From contig JAMPFF010000002.1 in the NCBI GenBank assembly GCA_023664605.1, positions 287,930 to 351,929 on the forward strand: 64,000 bases of DNA, given 5' to 3'. The notes beneath the pieces were generated by a model. The model made no database searches. It saw only the letters and a list, made by a program, of their open reading frames with translations, and was not told where the DNA came from. Shown in pieces: positions 45,851 through 54,213 of the stretch. The number at the start of each line of letters is the position of its first letter. Within the stretch, counting starts at the first letter, position 1. This stretch comes from Clostridium sp. Its GTDB lineage: Bacteria > Bacillota > Clostridia > Lachnospirales > Lachnospiraceae. Both the position numbers and the translations under genes were made by a program.

Positions 45851-47203
45851 TTAACCAATGGTAATTTTGCTTTCGGCATAGGAAATATTGTCGCTTGGCT
45901 GATGGCTGTTAAAGGCTAATGCAAGTGTAATCGGGCCGATACGGCCTAAGTACATAGTAACGACAATAATTAATTTCCCGACAACATTCAACTGCCCGGT
46001 CAGTCCTCGGGAAAGCCCGACGGTGGCAATGGCGGAAGTCATTTCATACAGTGTATCTAAAAAATTGCTTCTTTGCACGGCTAAGAGGGCAATCGTCAAT
46101 ACGAACAGGGTGGAGAGTGAGAAAGTGACGATGGCGACGCATCTTCTTATGGTTTCATCCGAAATTTTCCTGTTCATGATGATAACGTCCTTTTTTCCTT
46201 TGATATTGGCAAACATGGACGCAAGCAGTAAAACGATGGTTACGGTTTTGACGCCTCCCGCCGTTCCTGCCGGGGAGCCGCCTATAAACATCAAAATAAG
46301 ATATGTAAGACAGGAGGCTGGGCGGAAACATTCCTGTGGGATAGTGGCAAAACCCGCAGTTCTGAGGGTAATCGACTGAAAAAAGGCGGACATTATCTTT
46401 CCCGTCCAGTTCATATTTCCTAACGTGTCAGGGTTGTCATATTCAAATAAAAGCGTCAGGGCGGCGCCCAATAGGATAAAAAACAGGGTGGAAAAAAGGA
46501 CAATTTTCGTGTGGAGATTCATTTTACGCCTGTAAAGGTTCTTTTGTGTATGTCGGCGGGAGGATGCCGCTCTTGCGATTTCCCAATAGACGGGAAAGCC
46601 CAGCCCGCTGACAATAATAAGAAACATGGTCGTTATATTTAACAGGACATTGTCGGTATAATTACAGAAGCTGTTTTCTCCCAATAAGTCGATACCGGCG
46701 TTGCAGAAAGCGGAGACCGCATGGAAAATGCTGTACCAGATACCCTTTACGCCGAATTTGGGAAGAAAAACAAAGGCATATCCAATGGCGCCGATTCCTT
46801 CGAGACAGAATGTCGCTTTTAGAATCTTCACTGTCAGTTTAACTAAACCGGACAGTGTATCGAGATTATAGGCGTTTTGGATTAGCATTCTGTCGGAGAG
46901 CGTGATTTTACGGTGAAAAATCAATAGGACAATGGTAGTGAAAGTGACGATGCCCAGACCGCCGACCTGAATGAGCAGTAAGATAACAATCTGTCCGAAT
47001 GTGGAAAAAGTCTGTCCGATATTGACGGTGGAAAGTCCGGTAACGCAGATGCCGGACATAGCCACAAATAAGGCGTCAAAGCCATTGATGGCAATACCCG
47101 GCCTGACGCTGCATGGAAGCAAAAGACATCCTGTTCCCAAAACGGCGCCCAAAAAGAAACCTAACATGATAATCCGGGTTGTGCTTAATCTGCGTTTTTT
47201 CAT
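45851..47203 (-). CDS. ktrB: KtrB-type potassium channel/transporter subunit
   Basis: 450 residues, four repeated M1-P-M2 units of the TrkH/KtrB fold with helices throughout. Selectivity-filter glycines are visible in MSGICVTGLSTVN, HAVSAFCNAGIDL, SITLRTAGFATI and SAIATVGLSRGL. It imports potassium with Na+ coupling in known members. Leads the operon; promoter TTGCTA-N17-TATAAT lies upstream on the same strand. Confidence 0.95.
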   Translation of the reverse strand: MKKRRLSTTRIIMLGFFLGAVLGTGCLLLPCSVRPGIAINGFDALFVAMSGICVTGLSTVNIGQTFSTFGQIVILLLIQVGGLGIVTFTTIVLLIFHRKITLSDRMLIQNAYNLDTLSGLVKLTVKILKATFCLEGIGAIGYAFVFLPKFGVKGIWYSIFHAVSAFCNAGIDLLGENSFCNYTDNVLLNITTMFLIIVSGLGFPVYWEIARAASSRRHTQKNLYRRKMNLHTKIVLFSTLFFILLGAALTLLFEYDNPDTLGNMNWTGKIMSAFFQSITLRTAGFATIPQECFRPASCLTYLILMFIGGSPAGTAGGVKTVTIVLLLASMFANIKGKKDVIIMNRKISDETIRRCVAIVTFSLSTLFVLTIALLAVQRSNFLDTLYEMTSAIATVGLSRGLTGQLNVVGKLIIVVTMYLGRIGPITLALAFNSHQPSDNISYAESKITIG

Positions 47204-47256
47204 AAGAGACCTCTGTATGTGAAGAATTTTTCATTTTGCCTGTATTTTCTTTCTGC

Positions 47257-47285
47257 ATTATATAACGATTTGCAGGATGTAGCAA
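47257..47285 (-). promoter_or_regulatory. ktrBA promoter
   Basis: Minus strand TTGCTA (47280-47285), 17-bp spacer, TATAAT (47257-47262). No c-di-AMP ydaO-type riboswitch was seen in the 53-nt leader. Confidence 0.8.
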
Positions 47286-47305
47286 GCAGTGACACAAAAA
47301 ACTTC

Positions 47306-47334
47306 TTGCCTTTTAGTCGAAACAGTATTACAAT
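47306..47334 (+). promoter_or_regulatory. ribU promoter
   Basis: TTGCCT (47306-47311), 17-bp spacer, TACAAT (47329-47334), just upstream of the FMN riboswitch. Divergent from the ktrB promoter with about 20 bp between the -35 boxes. Confidence 0.8.
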
Positions 47335-47352
47335 AAGTCCGATATAGAAAGG

Positions 47353-47541
47353 TAGTTCTTCGGGGTCGGGTGAAATTCCCTACTGGTGGTGAGGTTTGCC
47401 GATTGACTGTAAATGTTACGGCAGACGAGTCCACGACCCGGTTATTCATGAAAGAAGCACGCTGCGGCATAGTGTGGAATAATCGGCTGATACGGTCCAA
47501 ATCCGTAACCAACAGTAAAGTCTGGATGAAAGAAGAAGCAG
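47353..47541 (+). promoter_or_regulatory. FMN riboswitch (RFN element)
   Basis: Conserved segments are present in order: TTCTTCGGGG, GGGTGAAATTCCC, a GGTGGTGAGGT region, GAGTCCACGACCC, GGCTGATACGGTCCAAATCCG and CAACAGTAAAGTCTGGATG. The variable arm after GACCC is unusually long, with a CGGTTATTC/GAATAATCG extension. FMN binding should favour the terminator at 47562 and shut off ribU. Confidence 0.96.
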
Positions 47542-47561
47542 TATTTCACATGTCATGATAT

Positions 47562-47592
47562 CCCCGAGTCCTGTTTATTCGGGGATTTTTTT
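47562..47592 (+). terminator. Expression-platform terminator of the FMN riboswitch
   Basis: CCCCGA (47562-47567) pairs with TCGGGG (47579-47584), followed by ATTTTTTT. It stands between aptamer and ribU. Confidence 0.9.
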
Positions 47593-47673
47593 GTGAAGTA
47601 GAAAGCGAAGTAAGCGAAGATCTTCCTTTTTGTCAATTTATTAAAAATGCGATAAAAAACGGAGGAAGAAAAA

Positions 47674-48432
47674 ATGGATGGATTATTACAAAGCATTCAG
47701 GAAAATGTAGTGTTTTTGCTGGAGTTTCTGGCGGTGGTTGCGGCGTTGTTTGGCGCGGCCTATGTGGCGGAGAAGACAGCGGGAAAGAAAAAAGGCGTCA
47801 CAGAGAGAATTTTAAGTACCAGAAAAATTGCTATGATAGGGATGTTTTCGGCAATTTCCGCAATTTTAATGTTATTTGAACTGCCGATGCCTTTTGCGCC
47901 CTTTTTCTATAAGCTGGATTTTAGTGAACTTCCGGCGCTGATTGCGGCTTTTGCATTCGGTCCGGCAGCGGGCGTGCTGGTTGAATTTTGTAAGATTGTT
48001 TTGAAACTGTTATTAAAGTCAACTTCTACGGCTTTTGTGGGGGAACTGGCAAACTTTGCGGTAGGATGCAGCTTTGTGCTGCCCGCTTCCGTGCTGTATC
48101 TGTTCCATAAGAGTAAGAAAATGGCGGTGGCAGGCTGTGTGATTGGAACGATTGTTCTGACGGTTTTCGGAACCGCTTTTAACGCCGTTTATCTGCTTCC
48201 GAAATTTGCACAGCTATATGGTATGCCATTAGAGGCTTTAATCGGCATGGGAACCGAAATCAATGCGGCCATTACGGATGTTACCAGTTTTGTCTGTTTT
48301 GCGGTGGCGCCCCTTAATCTGATTAAAGGAACGAGCGTTTCCGTTGTCACCTTACTGGTTTATAAATCTTTAAGCCCGATTTTAAAAGAGAGCGGACTCA
48401 AAGCGCGGGCGCACAAGGCCGCGGATGCATAA
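47674..48432 (+). CDS. ribU: Riboflavin ECF transporter substrate-binding (S) component RibU
   Basis: 252 residues; about five to six helices with RibU motifs LPMPFAPFFYKLDFSELPALIAAFAFGP near the start of the S-domain and GTAFNAVYLLPKF. N-terminal 45 residues form an extra helix plus a lysine-rich linker not usual in RibU. Takes up riboflavin, with energy from a shared EcfAA'T module encoded elsewhere. FMN riboswitch control confirms the ligand class. Confidence 0.94.
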   Translation: MDGLLQSIQENVVFLLEFLAVVAALFGAAYVAEKTAGKKKGVTERILSTRKIAMIGMFSAISAILMLFELPMPFAPFFYKLDFSELPALIAAFAFGPAAGVLVEFCKIVLKLLLKSTSTAFVGELANFAVGCSFVLPASVLYLFHKSKKMAVAGCVIGTIVLTVFGTAFNAVYLLPKFAQLYGMPLEALIGMGTEINAAITDVTSFVCFAVAPLNLIKGTSVSVVTLLVYKSLSPILKESGLKARAHKAADA

Positions 48433-48460
48433 AAAAGCTTAACATTGGGAGGCGGAAGTT

Positions 48461-49138
48461 GTGTACCGGATTTTGATAGTGGAAGATGATGCGGTTATCT
48501 TAGAGCAGGTCAGCAGGCATTTGAGAAAATGGGGCTATGAAGTAGAGGGCGTAACGGATTTTAATAACGTTTTGGCGGATTTTGCCGGATTTTCTCCCCA
48601 GCTAGTCCTGATGGATATCGGGCTGCCATTTTATAATGGTTACTACTGGTGCGGAGAAATCCGTAAGATATCGCAGGTTCCGGTTATTTTCCTCTCTTCC
48701 GCTTCCGATAACATGAATATCATTATGGCGGTCAATATGGGCGGTGATGATTTTATTGCCAAACCCTTTGATTTGGAGGTATTATCGGCTAAGATTCAGG
48801 CCATTTTGCGAAGAAGTTATTCTTTTTGCGAGCAGGCAGCCGTTTTGGAATACCGGGGCGTCGTGTTAAATATGACAGATATGTCGCTTTTGTATGACGG
48901 GAAAAAGACGGAGCTTTCCAAGAACGAATTTAAGATATTGCAGATTTTATTTGAAAACGCGGGCAGTCCTGTGTCACGGGAAGATATTATGAGGCGTCTG
49001 TGGGATGATGAGTGTTTTGTGGATGACAATACGCTGACAGTGAATGTGAACCGCCTGCGCAAATCGCTTGAAGAAGCGGGTTTAACGGATTTTATTATGA
49101 CAAAAAAGAAAGTAGGCTATCGGCTGTATCGGGAATAA
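48461..49138 (+). CDS. BceR-type response regulator
   Basis: 225 residues beginning GTG 48461 after GGGAGGCGG. Receiver domain with EDD near 7, phospho-acceptor in VLMDIGLP, and KPFD; winged-helix domain with DDNTLTVNVNRLRKSLEE characteristic of the BceR/GraR group. Paired with the kinase 2 nt downstream. A matching box TGACA-N4-TGTAA at the kinase 3' end supports BceR-type regulation of the transporter genes. Confidence 0.93.
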   Translation: MYRILIVEDDAVILEQVSRHLRKWGYEVEGVTDFNNVLADFAGFSPQLVLMDIGLPFYNGYYWCGEIRKISQVPVIFLSSASDNMNIIMAVNMGGDDFIAKPFDLEVLSAKIQAILRRSYSFCEQAAVLEYRGVVLNMTDMSLLYDGKKTELSKNEFKILQILFENAGSPVSREDIMRRLWDDECFVDDNTLTVNVNRLRKSLEEAGLTDFIMTKKKVGYRLYRE

Positions 49139-49140
49139 AG

Positions 49141-50160
49141 ATGGAACATCAGGAAACGTATATCATCAAATCATTCATAAGAGAACATATAAAAGGCTAT
49201 ATTTTATATACTCTTACCATTGTCATTTTATTGGGCGCCGCCAAGCTGTATCATTATGAGGACGCCGTATACAATATGGCTTATGCGGCCGGGGTGATTA
49301 CTTTTCTCATTTCCGTATGCGAGATATGCTATTTTAGCAGATATCGTAAGAGATGCCTGATGTTAATCAATGCCAAACCCAAACGGGGAGAGCGGTCGTT
49401 TTATCTGCCGGATGACAGGTCATATCCGGAGAAACTCTACAAAGACATGATAACCATGATAGAAGAGGAAGAAAGAGAACTGGCTACGGAATGCGATGAA
49501 ATGAAGCAGGATGTCTCGGATTATTATACGATGTGGGCGCATCAGATGAAGACGCCGATTGCGGCCCTGCGGTTATTGTTAAAGGATAACATGCAGGCGC
49601 TTGAGGAATTGTGCAAGGTAGAGCAGTATACGGATATGGCGCTGCATTACGCAAGGCTTGACAGTCTTTCATCGGATTTATCGTTACGGCAGCAGGATAT
49701 TTATGAAATGATAAAAACCGCGCTTAAGAAAAATTCCGTTTTCTTTATCGGGAGCAGGAGATTCTTCCAACTGGAGGAATTTTCCATCCATGCAGTAACG
49801 GATGAAAAGTGGGTGTCTTTTGTGATAGAACAGGTTATCTCCAATGCCCTGAAATATACGCCAAAGGGCGGCATCCACATATACGGGCTGGACAGTGGAC
49901 AGGAGAAAACGCACGGGGAGGCTTCTTATGTTGTGATTGAAGATACCGGAATCGGTATCAGGCAAGAGGATTTACCACGTATCTTTGAGAGGGGCTTTAC
50001 CGGTTATAACGGACGGCTGGATAAAAGAGCCACGGGAATCGGATTGTATCTGTGTAAACAGATAATGGACAGGCTTTCCCATACGATTTGGGTAGATTCG
50101 CAAATGGGGCATGGAACGAGAGTAACGCTTGGCTTTTTGCAAAAAGTGACAAAAATGTAA
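49141..50160 (+). CDS. BceS-type intramembrane-sensing histidine kinase
   Basis: 339 residues: two N-terminal helices with almost no outside loop (about 20-36 and 43-63), the dimerisation/phospho-acceptor segment with MWAHQMKTPIAALRLLL (H near residue 132), N-box VISNALKYT, and GIGLYLCKQI. The short sensor is typical of Bce kinases, which read the activity of their transporter. Stop codon overlaps the BceR box. Confidence 0.93.
   Translation: MEHQETYIIKSFIREHIKGYILYTLTIVILLGAAKLYHYEDAVYNMAYAAGVITFLISVCEICYFSRYRKRCLMLINAKPKRGERSFYLPDDRSYPEKLYKDMITMIEEEERELATECDEMKQDVSDYYTMWAHQMKTPIAALRLLLKDNMQALEELCKVEQYTDMALHYARLDSLSSDLSLRQQDIYEMIKTALKKNSVFFIGSRRFFQLEEFSIHAVTDEKWVSFVIEQVISNALKYTPKGGIHIYGLDSGQEKTHGEASYVVIEDTGIGIRQEDLPRIFERGFTGYNGRLDKRATGIGLYLCKQIMDRLSHTIWVDSQMGHGTRVTLGFLQKVTKM
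50147..50160 (+). promoter_or_regulatory. BceR-type binding box
   Basis: TGACA-AAAA-TGTAA, an exact match to the published BceR-group consensus TNACA-N4-TGTAA. It overlaps the kinase stop codon and lies 98 nt upstream of the transporter ATPase start. Confidence 0.8.
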
Positions 50161-50166
50161 GGTTTC

Positions 50167-50212
50167 AAAAGGAAATGTAAGCTGAATCTATGGCAGTGCA
50201 TTTCCTTTTTTT
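50167..50212 (+). terminator. Attenuator/terminator between kinase and transporter genes
   Basis: AAAAGGAAATG (50167-50177) pairs with CATTTCCTTTT (50199-50209), followed by T7 (50206-50212). It splits regulator genes from transporter genes, so the transporter is likely transcribed from its own regulated promoter or by read-through. Confidence 0.75.
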
Positions 50213-50257
50213 GTATCCTAAGTTGAAAGAATAAAAAGTGTAAAGGAGGCGCAAGAC

Positions 50258-51022
50258 ATGGCAATATTAGAAGTGAAAAATGTGAAAAGAGTGTATACCA
50301 CTCGTTTGGGCAGTGTGAAAGTACAGGCGTTAAGCGATGTGAATTTTTCCGTGGAAGAGGGAGAGTATGTGGCGATTATGGGAGAATCCGGCTCCGGAAA
50401 AACGACGCTTTTAAATATTTTGGCTTCGTTGGATAAGGCGACCAGCGGACAGGTATTTTTGCGGGAGAAAAATATTTCGGAGATAAAACAAAAAGAAATC
50501 TGTGCTTTCCGCAGGGAGCATCTCGGTTTTGTTTTTCAGGATTTTAATTTATTGGATACGTTGTCTCTCAGGGATAATATTTTCCTGCCAATGGTGCTTT
50601 CGGGAGCGGCGTATACGGAAATGGAAGAACGGATTGTGCCGTTGGCGGCGCGCTTATCCATAGATGATGTATTGGAAAAATATCCGTATGAAGTTTCCGG
50701 CGGACAAAAGCAGAGGGCGGCCGTATGCCGGGCATTGATTACAAGACCGGATATTATTCTTGCTGATGAGCCGACAGGGGCGCTGGATTCCAAGGCCTCG
50801 GGGAAATTGTTAAAACTGTTTGAAGAGATAAACGGCGAAGGACAGACCATTCTGATGGTGACGCACAGCATTCAGGCGGCAAGCTATGCCGGACGCGTTT
50901 TGTTTATTAAGGACGGCTGTGTGTTTCATCAGATATATAGGGGCGGCCAGAGCAAAGAGGCTATGTATCGGATGATTTCGGATGCCCTTACGGTATTGCA
51001 GTCGGAAAAAGGAGGGCAGTAG
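50258..51022 (+). CDS. BceA-type ABC ATPase for peptide-antibiotic detoxification
   Basis: 254 residues: Walker A GESGSGKT near residue 39, Q-loop FVFQDFNLLDTL, signature VSGGQKQRA, Walker [17 protein letters not shown] switch. MacB/BceA family. It removes antimicrobial peptides such as bacitracin together with the BceB-type permease that starts 1 nt after its stop. Ribosome site AAAGGAGG. Confidence 0.94.
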   Translation: MAILEVKNVKRVYTTRLGSVKVQALSDVNFSVEEGEYVAIMGESGSGKTTLLNILASLDKATSGQVFLREKNISEIKQKEICAFRREHLGFVFQDFNLLDTLSLRDNIFLPMVLSGAAYTEMEERIVPLAARLSIDDVLEKYPYEVSGGQKQRAAVCRALITRPDIILADEPTGALDSKASGKLLKLFEEINGEGQTILMVTHSIQAASYAGRVLFIKDGCVFHQIYRGGQSKEAMYRMISDALTVLQSEKGGQ

Positions 51023-51023
51023 G

Positions 51024-53033
51024 ATGAAAAAGTGGAAATTGCTTCCGAAAATGGCCCTAAAAGGGATTGTCTCCAACGGAATGGTCTATTATCCTTATAT
51101 GATTGCGACTGTTTTTTCGGTCTTTACTTATTTTGTCTTTTGCGCTATTTTGCATAACGATTTAGCAAGTATTCTGCCTTACAGGGCATATGCGTGGATC
51201 ATACTGGAAATGGGGAAGTTCCTTTTAGCTGTTATTTTGTTTATTTTTCTGTATTATGCAGGCAGTTTTATCATCAAGAGACGAAAGGCGGAAATTGGAT
51301 TGTACAGCCTGCTGGGGTTGGAAAAAAAGCATATCGCCATAATGCTGTTTTGGGAAACGTTGATTTTATATGGTGTAACGATGACGGGAGGTATTGCTGC
51401 GGGCATTGTTTTATCCAAAATGTTATTTCTCATTTTGCTGCGGATGAGCGGTATTTCCCTGAATTTAAAGTTTGCTTTTGAGGTGGAAGCTTTTGGGGAG
51501 ACTCTTGGATATTTTGGCGTTGTTTTTTTGTCTTATTTTGTATGTCAGATGTGGGAAATCGGAAAATCGCGCCCGACGCAGCTTATGAGCAGCGCCAGAA
51601 AGGGGGAGAAAGAACCGCGTTTTCTTGGCGTGTGGTCTGCTACCGGTATCGTGGTTTTGGCGGTTGGCTATTATAATGCCGTCAATGCCAAGGCGGACTC
51701 CATGATTTTCATTAACTTTTTTCTGGCGGTATTTTTGGTGGTTATCGGAACCTATTTTATCTTTACATCGGCCAGTGTATGGTTTTTAAAGAGGATGCGC
51801 CGGAATAAAAAAATATATTACAGGGCGAAGAATTTTATTACAATTTCGGGGATGTATTACCGAATGAAAAAGAACGCGGCAGGGCTTGTTAATATCTGTA
51901 TTTTTTTTACCATGATGCTGATTACCCTGACCTGTACCGTATCTTTGTATCTGGGGCTTGATGGCGTGATAAATTATATGGCGCCTTACGATATGGAAAT
52001 GGAGTTTAGCGAGGAAGAAAACGGCGTTACACCGGAAGCGTTTGCAAAAGAGATTGCAGGGCTGGAAGAGGCGTACGGTGTAAAAGCGCAGCGCATGGAT
52101 TTGTTCGACAGTATTTCCTTATCGTGTTCTGTCGAGGGAAACGCAGTTGAAATGAAAAAAGAGGATGCGTATGACGAGCGAAATTACGGCGTTGTGATTA
52201 TGACGTTACAAGAGTATGAAAATCTGACAGACGATAGAGTGGAAATGGCGGAGAATGAAGTTATCATTCATACGCAGGGAGAGGACTTCGACTTTGAAAC
52301 ATTGCGGTTTATGGGAATCGAAAGCCGGGTAAAAAAAGAAGTGAGTAAGCTGTATCCTTATCCGAAAGCGGAAGAAAACAAAACCGGAAAATATGTCATT
52401 ATCGTACGCGATAAAAAGACGCGGGATGAATACGTCGAAGCATGGGCGCGGCAAAATGGCGTGGAGGATATGGAGTCTTTTTTAAAAAGCGGAAGAGTAA
52501 AGGCGGGGCTTGTATTAGAGGGTACGGAAGAAGAAAAGAGCGCTTTTATAGAGGAATGCAGCGTATTGGGACAGGCGCAGCCCGGATTTCTTTCCTGGCA
52601 AAACGGACTGGAAAAGAAAGGAGAATTACACTCCGAGTATGGCGGACTTTTGTTTATTGGCGTCATATTTGCGGTTAATTTTTTTTTATGCCTGATAATC
52701 ATTATGTATTATAAGCAGATTTCCGAGGGGTATGAAGACAGGAATAACTATGATATTATGCAGAAAGTCGGAATGAGCGGGGAAGAAATCAAAAGCACGG
52801 TTCATAAGCAGATTCTTCTGGTATTTGGGCTGCCGCTTTTGGGGGCTGTTGCACACACGTGCGCAGGCATGTTTATGATAGAGAAACTGATGGTTATTAT
52901 CGGCTTTTACAACGTCGGGATTATGGCGGCGTGTGCAGCGGGCGTTACGGTGTTTTTTGCGGTAGTTTATATTATCAGTTACTTAAAGACGGCCGGGGCA
53001 TACTACCGGATTGTAAACCGCAGACATTCCTAA
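51024..53033 (+). CDS. BceB-type ABC permease (FtsX domains)
   Basis: 669 residues: ten helices, with the family arrangement of four, four and two around a large outside domain (about 330-555) between helices seven and eight. First helices start MALKGIVSNGMVYYPYMIATVF; FtsX-like segments are near 60-180 and 560-660. ATG 51024 follows GGAGGGCAG. The outside domain binds the antibiotic or signals to the kinase in known systems. The specific drug cannot be inferred. Confidence 0.93.
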   Translation: MKKWKLLPKMALKGIVSNGMVYYPYMIATVFSVFTYFVFCAILHNDLASILPYRAYAWIILEMGKFLLAVILFIFLYYAGSFIIKRRKAEIGLYSLLGLEKKHIAIMLFWETLILYGVTMTGGIAAGIVLSKMLFLILLRMSGISLNLKFAFEVEAFGETLGYFGVVFLSYFVCQMWEIGKSRPTQLMSSARKGEKEPRFLGVWSATGIVVLAVGYYNAVNAKADSMIFINFFLAVFLVVIGTYFIFTSASVWFLKRMRRNKKIYYRAKNFITISGMYYRMKKNAAGLVNICIFFTMMLITLTCTVSLYLGLDGVINYMAPYDMEMEFSEEENGVTPEAFAKEIAGLEEAYGVKAQRMDLFDSISLSCSVEGNAVEMKKEDAYDERNYGVVIMTLQEYENLTDDRVEMAENEVIIHTQGEDFDFETLRFMGIESRVKKEVSKLYPYPKAEENKTGKYVIIVRDKKTRDEYVEAWARQNGVEDMESFLKSGRVKAGLVLEGTEEEKSAFIEECSVLGQAQPGFLSWQNGLEKKGELHSEYGGLLFIGVIFAVNFFLCLIIIMYYKQISEGYEDRNNYDIMQKVGMSGEEIKSTVHKQILLVFGLPLLGAVAHTCAGMFMIEKLMVIIGFYNVGIMAACAAGVTVFFAVVYIISYLKTAGAYYRIVNRRHS

Positions 53034-53268
53034 ACTACTGCTAAAATACTACCGGAAGGAGTATGGAATAAAGTAATATGGCAGGATAAGATATTTTAAG
53101 GTTCGGTTAAGATTACGCGTGAAGTGTATTAAGGTTAGACCGATATGATTGTGTTCATAAGGCACGGGCGCGGGAAAAAGGATGCGTTAAAGGAATGGAG
53201 GGAAAATCTTTGGAAAATTTTAAGAAAATCTTTGAAGACATTTTATGGGTTTGGAACGTTATATATAG

Positions 53269-53382
53269 TATAATAACGCGAGAAGAACTTCTAGAGCTTA
53301 TGCCAGAGGGCATTTCGCTAAGAAGTTCTACGATTTGCTTTGCAAATCTTTCTCGCGTAGAAGAACGCCGTAGGCGTTCTTC
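53269..53382 (+). ncRNA. Branched structured RNA element B, copy of the tex leader fold
   Basis: Starts at TATAAT (53269-53274). P1 ACGCGAGAA/TTCTCGCGT (53276-53284, 53350-53358), P2 AGAACTTCT/AGAAGTTCT (53284-53292, 53321-53329), P3 ATGCC/GGCAT (53300-53313), P5 GATTTGC-TTT-GCAAATC (53332-53348), P6 GAAGAACGCC-GTA-GGCGTTCTTC (53360-53382). CTAC joins P2 to P5 as in copy A. A separate promoter follows at 53413, so this may be a free small RNA. The remaining upstream part of the 451-nt gap (53034-53268) holds a short hairpin ATACTACC/GGAGTAT (about 53047-53067), two TTAAGGTT repeats near 53096 and 53131, and nothing else clear. Confidence 0.65.
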
Positions 53383-53412
53383 GGATGGGGAATATGGATA
53401 TAGAAGAAATAG

Positions 53413-53443
53413 TTGACAACTGATATATACTGTTATATACTGT
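53413..53443 (+). promoter_or_regulatory. Promoter of the MacAB-like operon with tandem repeats
   Basis: Consensus TTGACA (53413-53418), 17-bp spacer, TATACT (53436-53441). The decamer TATATACTGT is repeated head to tail (53424-53433, 53434-53443) across spacer and -10, a likely operator for a repressor. Confidence 0.8.
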
Positions 53444-53484
53444 TTACTGCAATATAGACATTACATAAAAGAAAAGGGGAGAGT

Positions 53485-54213
53485 ATGGACGCATTGGTGG
53501 AAATCCGGGATATATGCAAAATATATAATCCGGGAGAAAATGAAGTAAAGGCATTGGACCATGTCAGCCTGACGATTCATGAAAACGAGTTTGTGGCGAT
53601 TATCGGGCAGTCCGGTTCGGGAAAATCTACGCTGATGAATATGTTAGGCTGTCTGGATGTGCCGACAAGCGGCAGTTATTATCTGCACGGGCAGGATGTG
53701 TCGCATATGAGCGACGATGAATTGTCGGATGTGCGCAATAAGGAAATCGGCTTTATTTTTCAGGGCTTTAATCTGATTGCCGGGCTGACGGCGTTGGAAA
53801 ATGTGGAACTGCCGCTAATCTACAGGGGCGTTGGCAAAAAAGAGCGTCTGCGGCTTGCCGATACGGCGCTTAATAAGGTCGGGCTGGAAAAACGAAAGGG
53901 GCATAAGCCGGCCGAAATGTCCGGCGGGCAGCAGCAGAGAGTGGCGATTGCCAGAGCGATTGCGCAGGCGCCTCCGGTGATTCTTGCCGACGAACCGACC
54001 GGCAATCTGGATTCCGGCTCGACGAAAGAGATTATGGAAATATTACAGAAGCTTCATGAGGAGGGGAGAACCGTAATTTTGATTACGCATGATAATGAGA
54101 TTGCGGCGCAGGCAAAGCGGGTTATTAAAATTATGGATGGAAAAATTGTGCAGGACTCAAACATCGCAGATTATGGTCAGAATATAAAGGTTGAGGAGGG
54201 GCAAGACGAATGA
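53485..54213 (+). CDS. MacB/LolD-type ABC ATPase
   Basis: 242 residues: Walker A GQSGSGKS near residue 42, Q-loop FIFQGFNLI, signature MSGGQQQR, Walker [17 protein letters not shown]. Belongs to the tripartite ATPase/adaptor/FtsX permease group in Gram-positives. ATGA-coupled to the adaptor gene. Preceded by AAGGGGAGAG. Confidence 0.93.
   Translation: MDALVEIRDICKIYNPGENEVKALDHVSLTIHENEFVAIIGQSGSGKSTLMNMLGCLDVPTSGSYYLHGQDVSHMSDDELSDVRNKEIGFIFQGFNLIAGLTALENVELPLIYRGVGKKERLRLADTALNKVGLEKRKGHKPAEMSGGQQQRVAIARAIAQAPPVILADEPTGNLDSGSTKEIMEILQKLHEEGRTVILITHDNEIAAQAKRVIKIMDGKIVQDSNIADYGQNIKVEEGQDE

Noticed and set aside
53034-53268. Gene in the upstream half of the 451-nt gap
   Set aside because: No frame with ribosome site and protein-like composition; only small repeats seen.
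53195-53416. 73-residue frame overlapping RNA element B
   Set aside because: It reads through the promoter and the branched hairpins, and its second half is Arg-rich as expected from hairpin sequence; no similar frame in copy A.
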